Shown here: positions 61,322 through 61,779 of the stretch, one piece after another
Layout of the letters: the number at the start of each line of letters is the position of its first letter
Position numbering within the stretch: position 1 is the first letter of the stretch
From: JAYZBC01 sp036339375
GTDB lineage: Bacteria > Pseudomonadota > Alphaproteobacteria > MPNO01 > UBA2964
Length of the DNA stretch: 61,779 nucleotides
Reading direction: 5' to 3'
Assembly (NCBI GenBank): GCA_036339375.1
Contig: JAYZBC010000036.1
Location: forward strand, 1-61,779
Position numbers and translations under genes: made by a program
The notes under the pieces: model-generated
Told to the model about the DNA's origin: nothing
What the model saw: the letters and a program-made list of their open reading frames with translations, nothing else
Databases searched by the model: none

Positions 61322-61779
61322 ATGACTATTCGAATAAATGATACCATACCAAACCTAGTTGTTAACACCGACCAGGGTACGTTTTCACTTCATGACTGGA
61401 TTGGCGAAAATTGGGCAATCCTGTTTTCTCATCCCAAGGATTTTACACCCGTTTGCACGACCGAGTTCGGCGAAGTGGCAAATTTGGCTGATGAATGGGA
61501 GAAACGTCATACCAAAGTGATCGGTGTATCAGTGGATAGCGCCGAAGATCATAAACTTTGGAAGCAAGACATTGAGAGAGTGGGAGGAAAAAAACCCGGA
61601 TTTCCTATAATTGCGGACGACGGTTTGGTTGTGTCAAAAGCATTCGATATGCTTCCTGCTGAGGCGTATCTCCCTGATGGGCGAACGCCTAATGACAGCG
61701 CGACAGTGCGCTCTGTTTTCATTATCGGACCAGACAAACAACTCAAGCTATCAATTACTTACCCAATGACTGTGGGAAG
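61322..61779 (+). CDS. 1-Cys peroxiredoxin (Prx6/AhpC-TSA family), C-terminus cut by window edge
   Basis: This peroxiredoxin reduces hydrogen peroxide and organic peroxides. 152 residues are present and the frame runs off the window. The active-site motif is HPKDFTPVCTTEFG with peroxidatic C45. The Prx6-type features KVIGVSVDSAEDHKLWKQDI and DSATVRSVFIIGPDKQLKL place it with 1-Cys enzymes of about 210-220 residues. I chose ATG at 61322, with GAGGGAG about ten bases upstream; an ATG five bases earlier leads to an immediate stop. Confidence 0.9.
   Translation, partial: MTIRINDTIPNLVVNTDQGTFSLHDWIGENWAILFSHPKDFTPVCTTEFGEVANLADEWEKRHTKVIGVSVDSAEDHKLWKQDIERVGGKKPGFPIIADDGLVVSKAFDMLPAEAYLPDGRTPNDSATVRSVFIIGPDKQLKLSITYPMTVG

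Noticed and set aside
1..61779. CRISPR array, rRNA operon, prophage or intact insertion sequence
   Set aside because: No regularly spaced repeats, rRNA motifs, phage structural genes or complete transposase with inverted repeats were seen on either strand.

Overview
The window looks like a chromosome segment of an AT-rich (roughly low-40s % GC by eye) alphaproteobacterium, probably a free-living marine or aquatic heterotroph. The strongest taxonomic marker is a GcrA cell-cycle regulator. A proteobacterial-type MntR, a Rhodobacter-style XdhA (2Fe-2S and FAD domains fused) and the mix of Lig, Box, HyuAB and Bug-type proteins agree with it. No species can be named from the sequence alone.

Region 1 (about 1-28,460) is an aromatic-compound catabolic region. 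It holds a xanthine-dehydrogenase-type molybdoenzyme (xdhA and a cut-off xdhB), a UbiD-family decarboxylase, a VanA-like Rieske oxygenase, a two-subunit ring-hydroxylating dioxygenase with a CoA ligase, and a CaiB/BaiF CoA-transferase. It continues with the core of the aerobic benzoyl-CoA pathway (boxC, boxB and a benzoate-CoA-ligase-type enzyme), a 3-hydroxybenzoate 6-hydroxylase-like flavoprotein, an amidase, and a manganese module (exporter-like membrane protein divergent from mntR). Last come LigI, an ABC uptake system, a glutathione transferase, a LigB-like extradiol dioxygenase, an HpcH/HpaI aldolase and LigJ. The region could activate aromatic acids to CoA thioesters, epoxidise and open benzoyl-CoA, and run the lower part of the 4,5-cleavage (2-pyrone-4,6-dicarboxylate / 4-oxalomesaconate) pathway to pyruvate and oxaloacetate. 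No electron-transfer reductase (BoxA, VanB or BenC type) is present, so redox partners must lie elsewhere.

Region 2 (about 28,460-41,700) starts with class I ribonucleotide reductase (nrdA, nrdB) behind a tandem NrdR-box-like operator. It continues with small-molecule repair and detoxification genes (a Rid protein, a VOC protein, ChaC) and a PaaA/C-like diiron protein with an enoyl-CoA hydratase. A possible degraded GMC oxidoreductase fragment, a quinone-reductase/acyl-CoA-ligase pair, a MetE catalytic-domain protein and speD-speE follow.

Region 3 (about 41,700-57,000) runs leftward through an acyl-CoA dehydrogenase, a D-2-hydroxyglutarate-dehydrogenase-like FAD enzyme, the tRNA-modification enzyme TsaC/Sua5, CysQ and two paralogous SDRs. 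It then runs rightward through an SRAP protein, gcrA, an EamA exporter and hyuA-hyuB. An orphan Bug/TctC binding protein and an amidohydrolase lie leftward again.

Region 4 (about 57,250-61,779) holds tRNA-Val(CAC), glmU and glmS. Directly after glmS, at the classical Tn7 target position, are a start-less helix-turn-helix/recombinase-like fragment, a pair of imperfect 18-bp direct repeats around a hairpin-rich stretch, and then a 1-Cys peroxiredoxin cut by the window end. I see no CRISPR array, rRNA gene, intact insertion sequence or prophage.
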